Assembly (NCBI GenBank): GCA_023634235.1
Contig: JAMKCF010000007.1
Span: forward strand, 20,156,592-20,220,591
Length of the DNA stretch: 64,000 nt
From: Pisaster brevispinus
Taxonomy: Eukaryota; Echinodermata; Asteroidea; Forcipulatida; Asteriidae
Direction: 5' to 3'
Shown: positions 12,556-24,400 of the stretch, piece by piece
How positions within the stretch are numbered: the first letter of the stretch is position 1
Layout of the letters: the number at the start of each line of letters is the position of its first letter
The notes under the pieces: model-generated
Databases searched by the model: none
Told to the model about the DNA's origin: nothing
Seen by the model: the letters and a program-made list of their open reading frames with translations, nothing else
Program-made: the position numbers and the translations under genes

Positions 12556-12710
12556 TAGACCCTTTGCATGTGACGTCACAAGACCCAAACTGCGCCCTCA
12601 CTGAGGTCAATGAAGACCTGTCATTGGCTGAGAATTGTGCGTGGCGCGTAAACAAGTGCACATTTCCATTGTTTGACCTCAGCAATGGTGGCCAATGCAA
12701 GGGGTTGATA
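12556..12710. mobile_element. TA-flanked MITE, about 155 bp, TAGACCC/TATCAACCCC ends
   Basis: The left end reads TAGACCCTTTGCATGTGACG and the right end, reverse complemented, TATCAACCCCTTGCATTGGC, giving imperfect terminal inverted repeats next to TA dinucleotides, as in Tc1/mariner-type elements. It contains a perfect CRE palindrome TGACGTCA at 12571-12578. A related copy in the other orientation lies at about 38445-38565, sharing the AAACAATG...GCGCGC...GCCAATG block. A 121-codon plus-strand frame crosses it and is not a gene. Confidence 0.6.
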
Positions 12711-13090
12711 CAATAATGACGACGCCCTTTGTGATGTGATGGCTAAAGCACATGCACATGGTTTAACTTTAACTATTAAAGTTCACAATTCCATGTACAG
12801 CCACAAGCCTGCTATAATCATGACAATCCCCTTTTCAGTGAACTAATATTTAGGTTGAAAATGTCCTAAAACCCCCAAAGTCCAAAGTCCTTCTCCATCC
12901 AATTGCCAAAGTGAAGGATTCAGAAGGACTGTGGCCAGTAGGCCCATACAACAACTGCTTATCACAGGGTCAGGCATTCCAATCTTATCCAAGTCCAAAC
13001 AATTTGGTGAGGAGAGAAACAGGATAAGAGGATACAGGAGAATTGAGGCTAACCAAACAGCCTAGTCTGTAGGGAAACTAATAGGCTAGA

Positions 13091-13140
13091 TTTTATTTAT
13101 TTTTTTATTTATTTTTTTTTTTAGGGGGGGGGGGAGGGGG
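13091..13140. repeat. TTTA-rich tract followed by an 11-G run
   Basis: A TTTA/T-rich stretch runs directly into G(11)-A-G(5), an abrupt compositional switch within 50 bases. Confidence 0.9.
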
Positions 13141-14204
13141 TTGAGAAATTTCCCAAAAATGCCTTACCAACACGTACGTTTATTAAGATGAATGAAACAT
13201 TTTCCAAGGATTGAAGCAAAATTATTAGGCTTTTGTTGGTCATGGTCATCATTGCAAAACATCGTTTACAACACGCATGCACCAAATTTGGGGGATAGAA
13301 ATGGCAGAATGGTCCCAATTAACAGCAAGGTTTTTGCACTTGTACATACAGTAGCAGAACAATTTCCATTTTACTTTAAATTGGTAAAAAAACTAGACAA
13401 AATCATACATGGCACTTGTAATTAGCAGCAACCATACCAACTCTAATAACTATGACAACCAACACTGACAATGTGCAATTACATCAGTAATGTCAGCATC
13501 TAAAAACAGCCACACTACCCAATGTTTACGATGATTTCTGTCTAAAAATAAAACCTCAGCTTGTTAAGAAAAGCTCAGTCTCTTGTTATGAGTGTGCGAT
13601 GACGCACACATGTCAATTAAGTGGCTATACCAATGTCATGTTTCACAATGGTGATCCATATGTATCTTTGAGGATGCATGGTATCAAATATACATGAGAT
13701 GACAAATCAAATGATTATGTCTACTACTTGAAGGGGGGATGGGGTGGTCTAATTTCCACTGCTAGGCTGTCGTCAACATCTTACTGAACATGTTAGTATG
13801 GAGGATGGAGTCTATTTTTCTTTCTCCTTCCTGAGGAGATTGTCACAGCATTAAGCATGATCCTCTAACAGGATATGAAGAAGTAGGCCAAGGTCTAGGG
13901 GATGTGCAGCAGCCCATGAGGGACCAAGGGGTGTAAGGGTGATCCTAGCCTGGTTTGGTCCATCAAAGAGCGAGCCCCAGTCTCATCTTTTGTGTATTGA
14001 GAAAATACCGTGCTTCACAGCTGGAAAAAGCAAGGTTGAGAATACAAGATTTTGTTCAACATGTTACTGACCTATCACAATTTACTACTAAGCTTCTCAG
14101 TCCGAAACAGTTGTAGATTAAAAACATGTGGAACAGATTTCCATGAAATAATTCAAATGCAATTGCATGTGTGTACATTTTTTTTCCAGGTTAGATTTAT
14201 TATT

Positions 14205-14208
14205 ATAT

Positions 14209-14239
<31 letters not shown>

Positions 14240-14244
14240 TTTTT
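14205..14244. repeat. ATTT tetranucleotide microsatellite
   Basis: About ten nearly perfect ATTT units inside intron 2. Confidence 0.95.
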
Positions 14245-16020
14245 GAAAACCAGAGTTGATGTAGATGACAACACATCTTTACTATATTTTCCTTTCTAGT
14301 CTTCCAACATTGTTTCCCTTCTCCCTTCCCCTTTCTGTTATTTTGTATTTCAATAACAGTACATATCTTGATATGCTCTGTTTTTCGAAACTTTTCATTC
14401 ATACAGATGTTAAAGCAACATCAAGTGCTTCAACCAAGCTACAGAAAAAAGAGGTCAGCTAAAGCCCATTGCTTTAAACAAACTCTCTTTACTTCATCAT
14501 TAAGTCATTTAACACCTTCTTAACTCATCACTAAGTCATTTAACACCAGTTGCCTTCTCATGTTTGTCACTTTATCAACATTTAAGGTGCATCAGTGTAT
14601 TTGACCACATTAAAATGCTTCTTGATCCTGACATTTAGAACAGCTCTCATGTAAGACTAGGGCCATACAATCTCTGAAGGAAGAAAAACTGGGCCAGCTA
14701 CGTGCTGATCATGGCATCACTGTGGCAATTAGAGTAATTATCACCCAGCATTTATATGACCCTCAATGAGAACAGGTGCAATGGAGACACAACAATGTCA
14801 AGTGTACAAGGATGTGGATTTGAACTGTGGAGATATCAAAAAGATAATGCTAAACGATGAAGGGTGAGTTAATAACTATGTGGCACTCTGTGTATACAAG
14901 TAGAGTAGGATACTGCCTCTTATAGGCTATCATGTTATAATGTGCAGTGATCCCAGTGATCATGTAGTTAACCCACATTGTTTCCATATGTCTTTTTGAT
15001 AAAACTCCAGCTGAACAATCAACATGCAATTATTTTGTTTATGAGCTTAATTTGTGTCCATTTCCGCGATATTCTTTCTGAATTCAAACATACCTAATTT
15101 ATCATTTCAAATGAAATTATCTGTAGTGAAGACTGCAACATCATTTCTACACTTTCTATATTTTCCATTGGAATTGGAAGTCAATGCACGTTATGAATCC
15201 TGACTTTCAAACACAAATGTGTATACATTTCATCTCCCCAAAATTAAACAAACATAACATTCCTTTGAAGAGACATCTTTTGTTTATTTTTAAATGGTCG
15301 ACTAATTTATTTATAAAACAGATCTGGAAAAAATGAATACACGTAACTCCAACCAAGAACCATCTGGCATCAAGATCAAAGATAATACTTGGATGACAAT
15401 TTAAATGAATTATGACCCATACTGCTTGCCATGGCTCCGTGAGCTTAGTTTATTGCCAGAACTAGAAGTTTAACCTGGAAATCTAGAAATAAAAGAAACT
15501 GTAACATAATATGGAAGAAACACAAATTAAGCATGTATCTAGGTTGTTTGAATGTAATTTTGAGGAATCCATCCCTGAAAACCACTTTTTATGTTCTTAT
15601 TTAATTTAGGAGGTTTTAAAGTTTTTTATAAAACCTTATTAGATTTTGTCAATAAGTTAATCAATTTACCCATATTCGCATAATAGTGGACCTGAGCTGT
15701 CCAAGAGGAACTCCATTTCTTATACATGTTGAAGTGACTGTGACGATCAAAAGCCCCCTATCCCCACACCCCTATAATATTTTAAATACAAGAGTTTAAA
15801 ATTATTTATAAATATAAATGTTAAACATTCCCAAACAAGCATGTGATAATTCACAACTAAAGACAAATGCCTAAAACTTCCCATTAAAAAAAACCCAGAA
15901 AAAATTGCTCCAAACTTGATCACTCTTGACTTAATCCTTTAGGACTCTTAATCCCTTTTTCTTGAAAAGTACTTAGCCCTGCTCATTAAGTTTTTCTTAG
16001 CAGAATTATATTTCAAATAA

Positions 16021-16091
16021 TTCTGGTTTGAACAAAGAACACTGACTAGAGCGGGACTTGCAACCTCCAGAGTAGTGCGCCGGCACTCTCA
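16021..16091 (-). mobile_element. tRNA-derived SINE fragment
   Basis: On the minus strand it reads GAGAGTGCCGGCGCACTACT, then a B-box-like GGTTGCAAGTCC (16065-16054), then CGCTCTAGTCA and a tail TTCTTTGTTCAAACC. A second copy with the same order and tail lies at about 33645-33717, also on the minus strand. The A-box half is missing, so it is truncated at its 5' end. Confidence 0.65.
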
Positions 16092-18052
16092 GGAAAAAAA
16101 AAATTGTTTTCAGGTTTGACTATCATGTGCATACAATATTTGTTATGTTTACAGTTACAAGTGCTCCTGCTTTCCCTATATCTTTTCATATTTTTGTACA
16201 AGGAATAGCAGAACAGAGAAGCAACAAATTTGGACTCGGGGTTCTTCCCATGCACAAGCTGGCTTATCGGGCCGTTAAGCAACTTTGTAATTTTATTTTT
16301 GATTTAAAATCAAATTCACAAAAATACAAAAATGTAAAAACAAAAAAATGCCCCAGATTGCAAAGTAGATAGACCTTTACAAACCAAAACAAGTCAAAAA
16401 CATTCCAAGGACCAAACTTGCAAAATTTGTGGACAGAATGCCCCACCGTTTTAAAAAAAATCTTGGGGAGCACCCCAGCTGATTACTAATGTCCTGTATG
16501 ACATGAGTTAAGGAATCTTGTCCAGATGATACTATACAGACGGTGTCACGGTAGATGCTTTTTGCAATTAAAACATCTACCATGAGGTTTTCAAGCAAGG
16601 CTTCTTCGTCTTCAAACTCATCAACTCAACATTAAATTCCTGCATCGCCAACCACTGTGCCATGTTGATGACACCCATCAACTGAACGCCTGCTAACACT
16701 CCTGAACCGTGAAGGGTGAAACACAGCAGAAATATGCTTCGGAATTTGATCAAAGTTACGAGACTGAGGAGCTGTCACGAGGAATGTATCGACTGGAATC
16801 AATTACTGACTGCCAAATTCATAGCATATTCCGCAATTCATAACTGGACATTTTTGTATTTAAAGAGAGAAATTTGAATGGCAAATAATTAATTAACGTG
16901 GTCCTACAACCCACTTTTTAAAATCAATGTGTGTACATTATGCAGCCCTCGAAAAATTTAAAGGCAGTAACATCAGATTCACAACTTCAATGCTAGAAGT
17001 GTTTAAAATCAAAATGAATGTTTTGGCCCTGATGGGGATCAGTTGTTTGACAGTAGGCTTTAACGCTACGAGAAAGAGACTGCTTAACATCAACCCCATT
17101 GCCTGGTTTAAACAATTACCCTACACACTCAACCTATTATCAAAGTTACTTTCTGAAGAGTTGGGGATAAATCAACCTTAAATTTGATTAAAATCTCAAA
17201 GGAAAGGTTGGTCAGCAATCTCAATATGGACACTTTCATCTAATGGTTTAAGACCGCAGTAATCTTGATATGGAGTTTGTTAGATGCAGAATGACATGCT
17301 GAAGTTGGATATATTGCGGCAACAATAACAGAAGTATGCAGAACATGTAAACAAAATAATGATCAAAGCCAATGAAATGATGAATCTTCAATATCTTGAT
17401 GAACTGAATGAATAGAATATGTTGCCTAGAATAATGCAGTTAGGCATACATCCCTTGACAATAAGAGGCTAAAATACAGGCTAGAATATTTGCTTGTCTA
17501 AGTATTTTTTGTCTGAAAAGAACACATCAGGATTAGAGTCAATACGTAACTTATTCTGTTATTGTCATCGTGGTAGAACAAATCAACAAAACAAAGTGAA
17601 TCAACCCACAGATTTTTTATTTAGAAATATAAATAAGACATCCTTGCATAAGCAAATAAATAACGTTGGAAATTATCAACAAATAGAAGCAAAAACAATA
17701 ACAACGAATAAATCATGAAGTGAGTGGTTTTTGAGAAGTCAAATGCCCCAAAAAGACACACCGCTGTGCTCTCAAATTGTATTATAATCTGTGTGACACT
17801 TTCTTTGATCAAATTACTGCATTCTTCCCAATTTAATATGATTTGATATGACCTTTCTGAGTTTGTAGTAGAATGTGGTTGTGACAGCACAGGCAGTAGT
17901 TTGGAAAGTTGTTGTTCAAGGAACTGGATAATACACATGACTTTTGTCGGCACTACTTGACGGTTTTAACTGATTGTTCATGGACTAATCAATTAACTGA
18001 TTTAAGATGGGCAGATCAATACACAAATTAATTTGATTGAAGTAAAACTTAC

Positions 18053-18138
18053 CTCCACTTGTGAGGAGTAAATCCTAGGCATCGATCCCCACAGCTTAGA
18101 CATGGCTGGCCCTTGTCCACCTCCTCATAGGGGAAGAC
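18053..18138 (-). CDS. Coding exon 2: N-terminal cysteine motif (first half) of the PET-LIM gene
   Basis: This 86-nt exon encodes residues 10-37 plus two bases of codon 38. It is bounded by an acceptor (GCGTTAG|) and a strong donor (GGAG|GTAAG). It contains CLSCGDRC (C22, C25, C29) followed by the aromatic stretch GFTPHKW. The same spacing, including the HxW element, occurs in testin and limpet just upstream of a second cysteine group. The exon ends in phase 2 and exon 3 supplies the missing base to make Arg38, giving WRSTCTACGC across the junction, as expected for the family. It was too short to be found by ORF length and was recognised from splice sites and homology. Confidence 0.9.
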
Positions 18139-18462
18139 CTAACGCACAATCAAACAAATCAAAACCCAATGTTAAAAAAAACATAAATGTTGAGGTATTG
18201 GTACTCATTGACCTCTAAAATAAATTAAAGGAACTTAAATGTACACATTTTGTAATAGATCCTAAACAGTTCCAATCCAGGGTAAGGATTTTTCTGAACT
18301 ATCCGCCAACTATTCGCACTAGTTGGCCCACAATTTGCGCATATTGGCCCACAAATCGGGCGTATCTGCCCGATACCTAGCTTGTGCATGGGAGACCCCT
18401 GCTGTTCAGTTCCTATGATAAACCACATAGAAAGCAAAGGATATACAGTGCCAATGAAAGGC

Positions 18463-18479
18463 AAAAAAAAAAAAAAAAA
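18463..18479. repeat. Poly-A tract
   Basis: A run of 17 A. There is no adjacent tRNA-like head or target duplication, so it is listed as simple repeat rather than a retroposon tail. Confidence 0.9.
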
Positions 18480-21400
18480 TGCATGGAAATGATTTTATCA
18501 TTTTCTCTTAAGGGCCTTAGTCCTTATAGGCCTACAAATTTAAATAATTTTGTCTACATTTTGAACTGAACTCAGAAATAAGGTTATGAGAAAACTATTT
18601 GATTTCCCACACATTAACCTCATACCATACTAAACCAATCAGTCAATCTAAAGTTACCAGGAAACTGGTAACCCAATGTGATTTAATACCAACACCAAAA
18701 ACAGGAAAATCAATTTTGAAATGCAATCTATTGTGGGCATCAAAAATGCTCCCTTTTAAGTAGGTCTGTAACAGTTCAGCTAAATCACCAGCCAGTTATC
18801 ATGAGACATAAATGTCAGTTTCATGAGTCTGGCATCTGTGCTGCAGATGTGCTTGTCATTTCCAAGGATTGCTTTTTGATAGCTAGCTTGTGATTTGTTG
18901 GTGGTATTAACTGGAGAAGGAGTGAATGAATGTGTATGACATCATCAGAAGATATCAAGTATTTACAAGGGTCACTTGTGTCTGAATACTAGGCAAGCTA
19001 GATCTGCAAAGGACAAAATCTGAAAAAGTACAGAGAAGATGAGAAATAAACAGTCTTATAAATTTAAAGCTTGTACTTTTTTAGAATGAAGTAGTCGTTA
19101 TTAGTTAATGTCTCTACCATTAAATACTCTATTTAATTTCTATGTGATAATAGAGACAGTTTGTAAATTGTTCTTCCTTTATGATTAAATTTGAGCCAAC
19201 TACATTCAACAAGCACCTGTCTTCTCCCAACTATTGTGCCTCTTTAAAATGTTTCTATAGTACAGTTTTTTTTTCTCATTGGAGGATTCTTTATGAAAGA
19301 AGAAAATTGAAATTTATCTTATTGTTCAACTGCACTATACCAAGGTTCAATGATTTGTAAACAAGTTGTTCATAAACACATGTCTAACTTTGGTAATGAA
19401 ATGGCAGCACTTGCCTTCATGTTCCTGATCTTTTATTTGTCTCCCTCTGAAATATTCCCAAAAGATAATAACATTTTTCCTCACTATGCAATTTAGTGAT
19501 GTAAGTTTTAATTCGCCACTACCAAAACAAAGACAAAGACCCAAGTGACCATAAACTTAAGGACTCATAGAGGGCCACAACTCAACAACTGACCAAAGGT
19601 CAATGAACCCAAGTTGACATCAAAAAGATATCCCTTTGTGAACTAATCACCTCCCAAGAACCACAACAGTAAACCATCAATACGATGACAATATACGTCA
19701 CACCAGCATAACTCATTCCAAATTATTGAACCCGAACTGATTTTGAAATGTGTACTGTAATTGAATTACCAGCCGTTATATTTAAACGGTCAGAAGATGA
19801 AATTCCCTGGTAAGCTAGGGTCCTAGATACTGCTAGTGTGAGAAGGAATTTGTGATCGGACAAAGTACAGTACAGATAATCAAATACTTTTCCCGTTTCA
19901 AATTGATTTTGCGTCTGGTAGCTAATAGTTATTCGTTCTAATAGCTAATACATGTAATAATAAAGTACACTATTGGTAAAATGATATCATCATAATGATC
20001 GCACACATGCAAGCACTGTGCTGAAATGAGGAGATGTACATGTACTTAACTCTGAGCCAGTCATTATGAAATGGTCAACCAGGGTGGAGATCTTGTGCGG
20101 CATCTTCTGCATTATGATTTGGTATAAGTTATTGATATTTTCACTCACAAATTCAGAATTCTTTGAAAGTATAAGGGTGTCATTATAATGACCAACACAG
20201 ATGATGCAGTTGTGACCCAAGGATTTCCCAAAACAAAAGATCTTTTCTCTGCAAAACATCTGATGCTGCCAATGCTTCCCATTGGCAAAGTACCAACAGA
20301 ATACTACCCTTACCCTCTCTACCCTTTTGCTAAATGTCACAGTGAATGTTGCTTACTCATTATGCCAATGTTATGGTTCTCAATAACTAGTTGCACCAGG
20401 TGGAAGGAAAAACACAACAATAATGTTCCTGATCTTTAGGTGTTGACATTTCTTTTGAAATAATGATGACCAAAACATGTTTACACAAGCTGCTGGAAAG
20501 GTTGTATTACAGTCGAGGTTCCGCAAGGCTTTTATACTATTTTGAGAGAGACACGTTACTCTGATTATCACTTTTCAAAATAAACTATTCTGTGTCTATC
20601 TCAGGGACCCCACCCCTCCTCCCAGTGTTACATTCCAGTTCACCACACCCAAGTTTGAAGGGAACTTGAGCTTGTCATATGCACAGAAATAGCCTGGATA
20701 GCATTATTCATACTCATAGGATACAACTCAGAAGTTTTCAAATGCCCCCCAAAGAGCTCCCAATTTAAATCTTCAACTCAAAACAGCAAAATTTAAGTTC
20801 ACTTGGGAAATTTGCAAAATATAATTCACAAAAGAAATATGGCAGACAAAAACAAGTGTATCTCTGTTTATTCCAAATTAAGTAGACCTAATTGTAAATG
20901 CTTGACATTTCATCAACTATTTTAAAATTAAGCTTCAGTGAAGTTGTTTTCAGACATCAACAAATGAAGAAGCAATTGGAAGGATACTGGCACATTTTTC
21001 CCAGCATGAGTCAGGATTATGTATTGGTACAAGCATTTATCAAGATATCTGGCTGGCTGAAGTCATCTTATAGGCCTTAAGGTAATACAAACCCAACCTG
21101 ATCAACCTTAGATCCAATGTCACCATTTTGTCGCCAAATGAATAAAAGATCGCTCTGAGACATTTTAAAGGCTTGAAAGATGATTGATTAGGCATGAAAT
21201 GTCATGGAGGCAACTGCTTTCCTTGCCCAAACCTGCTTAAAAACAAGACAACAAATTTTTTAATAGAAGAGGCCTTGTTCATTCAATACTGACATTCTAC
21301 ACCAGGTGGATCTTTACGTAGTAAAAAATATGAGACATTAATAAATAAAATGTAATAATGACAAGAGCGGTTCCAGCAGGAGGATGAGCCATATGATGAG

Positions 21401-24400
21401 ATAATTGATGATGCACAACTGGACACATCAAGGCACAGAGGAAGGTTTTTATTGGGTAGCGACAGATTAAATTTATTATGAAACTGCTCCATGCTTAAGA
21501 AACAAAAATTGACAAAGTTTAAGATTAATTTGTTTCAAAGTAACTTCTTCATTTAAAATTCTCATAAAATGGATACAATACAGAAACATTAGCTTTTACT
21601 GTAGCATCAAATAAAAAAGGTGTTTATTGAAATACGTTCTGTTGTCATACAGCTGTATCCTTAGGATCTCAGATAACGTAGCACAATACATTCTTTAAAA
21701 AGATCAACGCATCAATTCAATACATGGTCAGTCAGAGACTGGAGTGCATCTTTAAAGATGCTCATGTGTTTTGGAAATCCTCCACACAGTACCTTGGGCC
21801 AATATCTCCTGGAAATCATTCAAGCTCATCAGCAGATACAAACAAGGAATGCAACATACCAGTCAGGGGTGCTCCTTTAAAATTGTATGAATGTTACTCC
21901 CCACCCCTAAAATAAAATAAAAATCTGGTCAAGCTTCTGTAGAATACCTGGGGGTACTCAATATCTCATTTCAATAATATTTGGTTTGTGGAGGTCATCC
22001 GATCCTCACAAATCTATGTAAGGTCTTGTCGGCCTGTCCCCTGGATAATTACATTTTCACCACGTACCTATTGATTGAATTAATACATGTATGGTGACTG
22101 CCATACAGTGGGACAGTGTAAGATGGTTGTAGAAAAGTGTTGAGTTGAGTATTTAGGTTTGTAGGGTAGTGAGATTGTGACGTGTTAGATATCATGCCCA
22201 GAGGTGGATCAAGCAATGATCCGGGTATCAGATGAGGACGTTAGAACTCCCTGCTTCGCTCTCGTTATCATTTAGAGAGCTCGAGAAATTGGTGCACAGA
22301 GAAAAATAAGATCAGATGACTGCTTTGGGGATGGACGTTGGAACAAAATCAGAATTTGACATCCTGGACACTGTAAGGGGCATAATTGGGGTTTAACAAC
22401 GCAGTCGGTGTCTTTCTTGTTATCATTTTGGAAGGTTAGCGTGTGAAGATCATATGATCAGGTGAATAGAGGCATGGAGGCAATAGTGAGGGTTTGACTT
22501 CCAAACAGACAGTTAAGGCATTGTATATGACTGGGGGAACATTCTGTGTACATGAAATCCAAACATGCTGTAACTTAATGTGTTTATATTACTGACCACT
22601 TAAAAGTTTCATCTCCTTAACTGTATTTTAAAAGTTACTGTGGTTTTTTCAGATTGTGTGTGAATGATGACTTCAATTTACACCTTATTCTACATAGGCC
22701 ATCAAATGTGATAATACACCCCAACGGCAGTTATCCAAGTTTGGGAATGTTTGCATTATTCTGATTTGCGATGCACTGCTATAGAATAATTTATTTGAGA
22801 ATTTGAAGAAAAATTCAATTAATTTCTCTGTAAACTAAACTCATAGACAACTCCATCCTGATTCCTGCTTTAACTAAAGTAATTTATGTTCCATTTTCAT
22901 AAGACACTAGGAAAGGACAGAAGGCATAAATCTTCCTTCACACGTGATAAGTGCATAATCTACCTTAGGGAATTCACTGTAATGGACTTTTTCTCACAAA
23001 GTCATAAACTTCAATAAAAACTCAAGACATTTCTTACAGAAACTTTGAGACAAATGTGTTGGTTGAGGACAGAAGGAGATGTTATTTACTGCATACAACA
23101 GTGCTACAGATGCTGAGAACTGCCTAGATAGCCCCACAGACAAATCAAAGCAGCACTAAGAACTTAAAACCCATCAATATCTGTCACAAAGCATATCCTC
23201 AAATACTATTGCCCCATACTCTATTTTGTCTGAACACTATTGTGAGAAAGTTATGAATCACAGAAGAAATACATGTATAAGACTGAAAGCATGTTATATT
23301 GATGTCAGGAAACCAATAGCAAGTCAACACAGAAAGTTTATTGGGTTGGCCTTACAGTCACACATAGAGAAATGTCGGTGGTTCTCTCCCTTAGGCAGTT
23401 CCTGACTTTTCAAGTAGAAGGTGTGAATTAGGTACTCAAAGAAAGCAACCTGTGGACTCAAAACTTCAAGTTATTTTTTTACAATGCAGACTAGACTTGC
23501 TAAAGTCCTTTAATAACTGACAATGTGTTATTCCATGTTACTCCCAACAGAGGGTGTGTGATCATACAATATAAGACTTCAATTTTTATTTATTTATTTT
23601 TTTAAACCCAGTGTCTGCCATGGTCATAATCGTATTTTAAAAGTCAGTGACCCAATCAATCATGGCATCGAACCATGTGGGTAGACCTCCTGTGGGATTG
23701 GATGGGTCAAACATGGGTCACAATCAAATGTTGACATATACTGTACATGTACCCCCAACCATGCCAACCACAATGATACATCAGGCTAGAGAAATCTGAG
23801 TGGACTTTCATTATTGATCATTGTGTGATGGATCACCCTTAAGCTTAGGACAGATCATTCAGACTAAGAAGGCAAGTCTTCTCCCTCTATTTTAGCCAAG
23901 GGAACAAGGAGGGGGTCTATATGGTCCATTAGTAAACTTTAGCTTAAAGAATCATTCACTTAGAGAAGGACTGAATAATGCCATCTATTTGCTTGTTTCA
24001 AAACGACATGCAATTTAGTCAAGAAGCTGTCAGACTTTGAATTTATATTTTGTCCATGTTGCAACCTACAAATACCTAAGGAAAACTATTGGCTGCATAT
24101 GTATGGTAAAATCATTTCAACTCAAAAGATGATTATATTACTGGTGCCTTTTGTACAACACCATGCTTGAAGAGTTACACAGAGTTCAATAAACTCACAA
24201 CGGCAGACATATTTGGAAGTCAGCTCTAGAATGCAAATCGGACGGCCTTGGAACTTTCAGAAAGAATTCCTTGAAATTGTTAAGAAAAATTGCTGAAAGG
24301 GTAGCACATACTGTACATGGGGATGGCTTAGCAGCAGCAGTATAACAGCAACAGGAGTAGATGATGCAACAGCTGGGCACAGCAGCACAGCAGCATGGGG

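Larger units (their letters stand above)
7383..18052 (-). other. Intron 2 of the PET-LIM gene (about 10.7 kb)
   Basis: No exon is supported inside. It holds a diverged MITE copy (about 9439-9560), a TA-flanked MITE (12556-12710), poly-C (11290-11302) and poly-G (13124-13140) tracts, an AT-rich tract (13091-13123), an ATTT microsatellite (14205-14244), and a tRNA-derived SINE fragment (16021-16091). The remainder is AT-rich unique-looking sequence. Open frames of 60-120 codons here show no family resemblance, and several lie in repeats. Confidence 0.8.

Noticed and set aside
12351..12716. 121-codon plus-strand frame
   Set aside because: Its second half is a TAGACCC MITE; the first half is AT-rich with no motif.
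24325..24400. CAG-rich stretch as a polyglutamine coding exon
   Set aside because: The triplets are interrupted and out of register, and no splice sites or flanking coding sequence are present.
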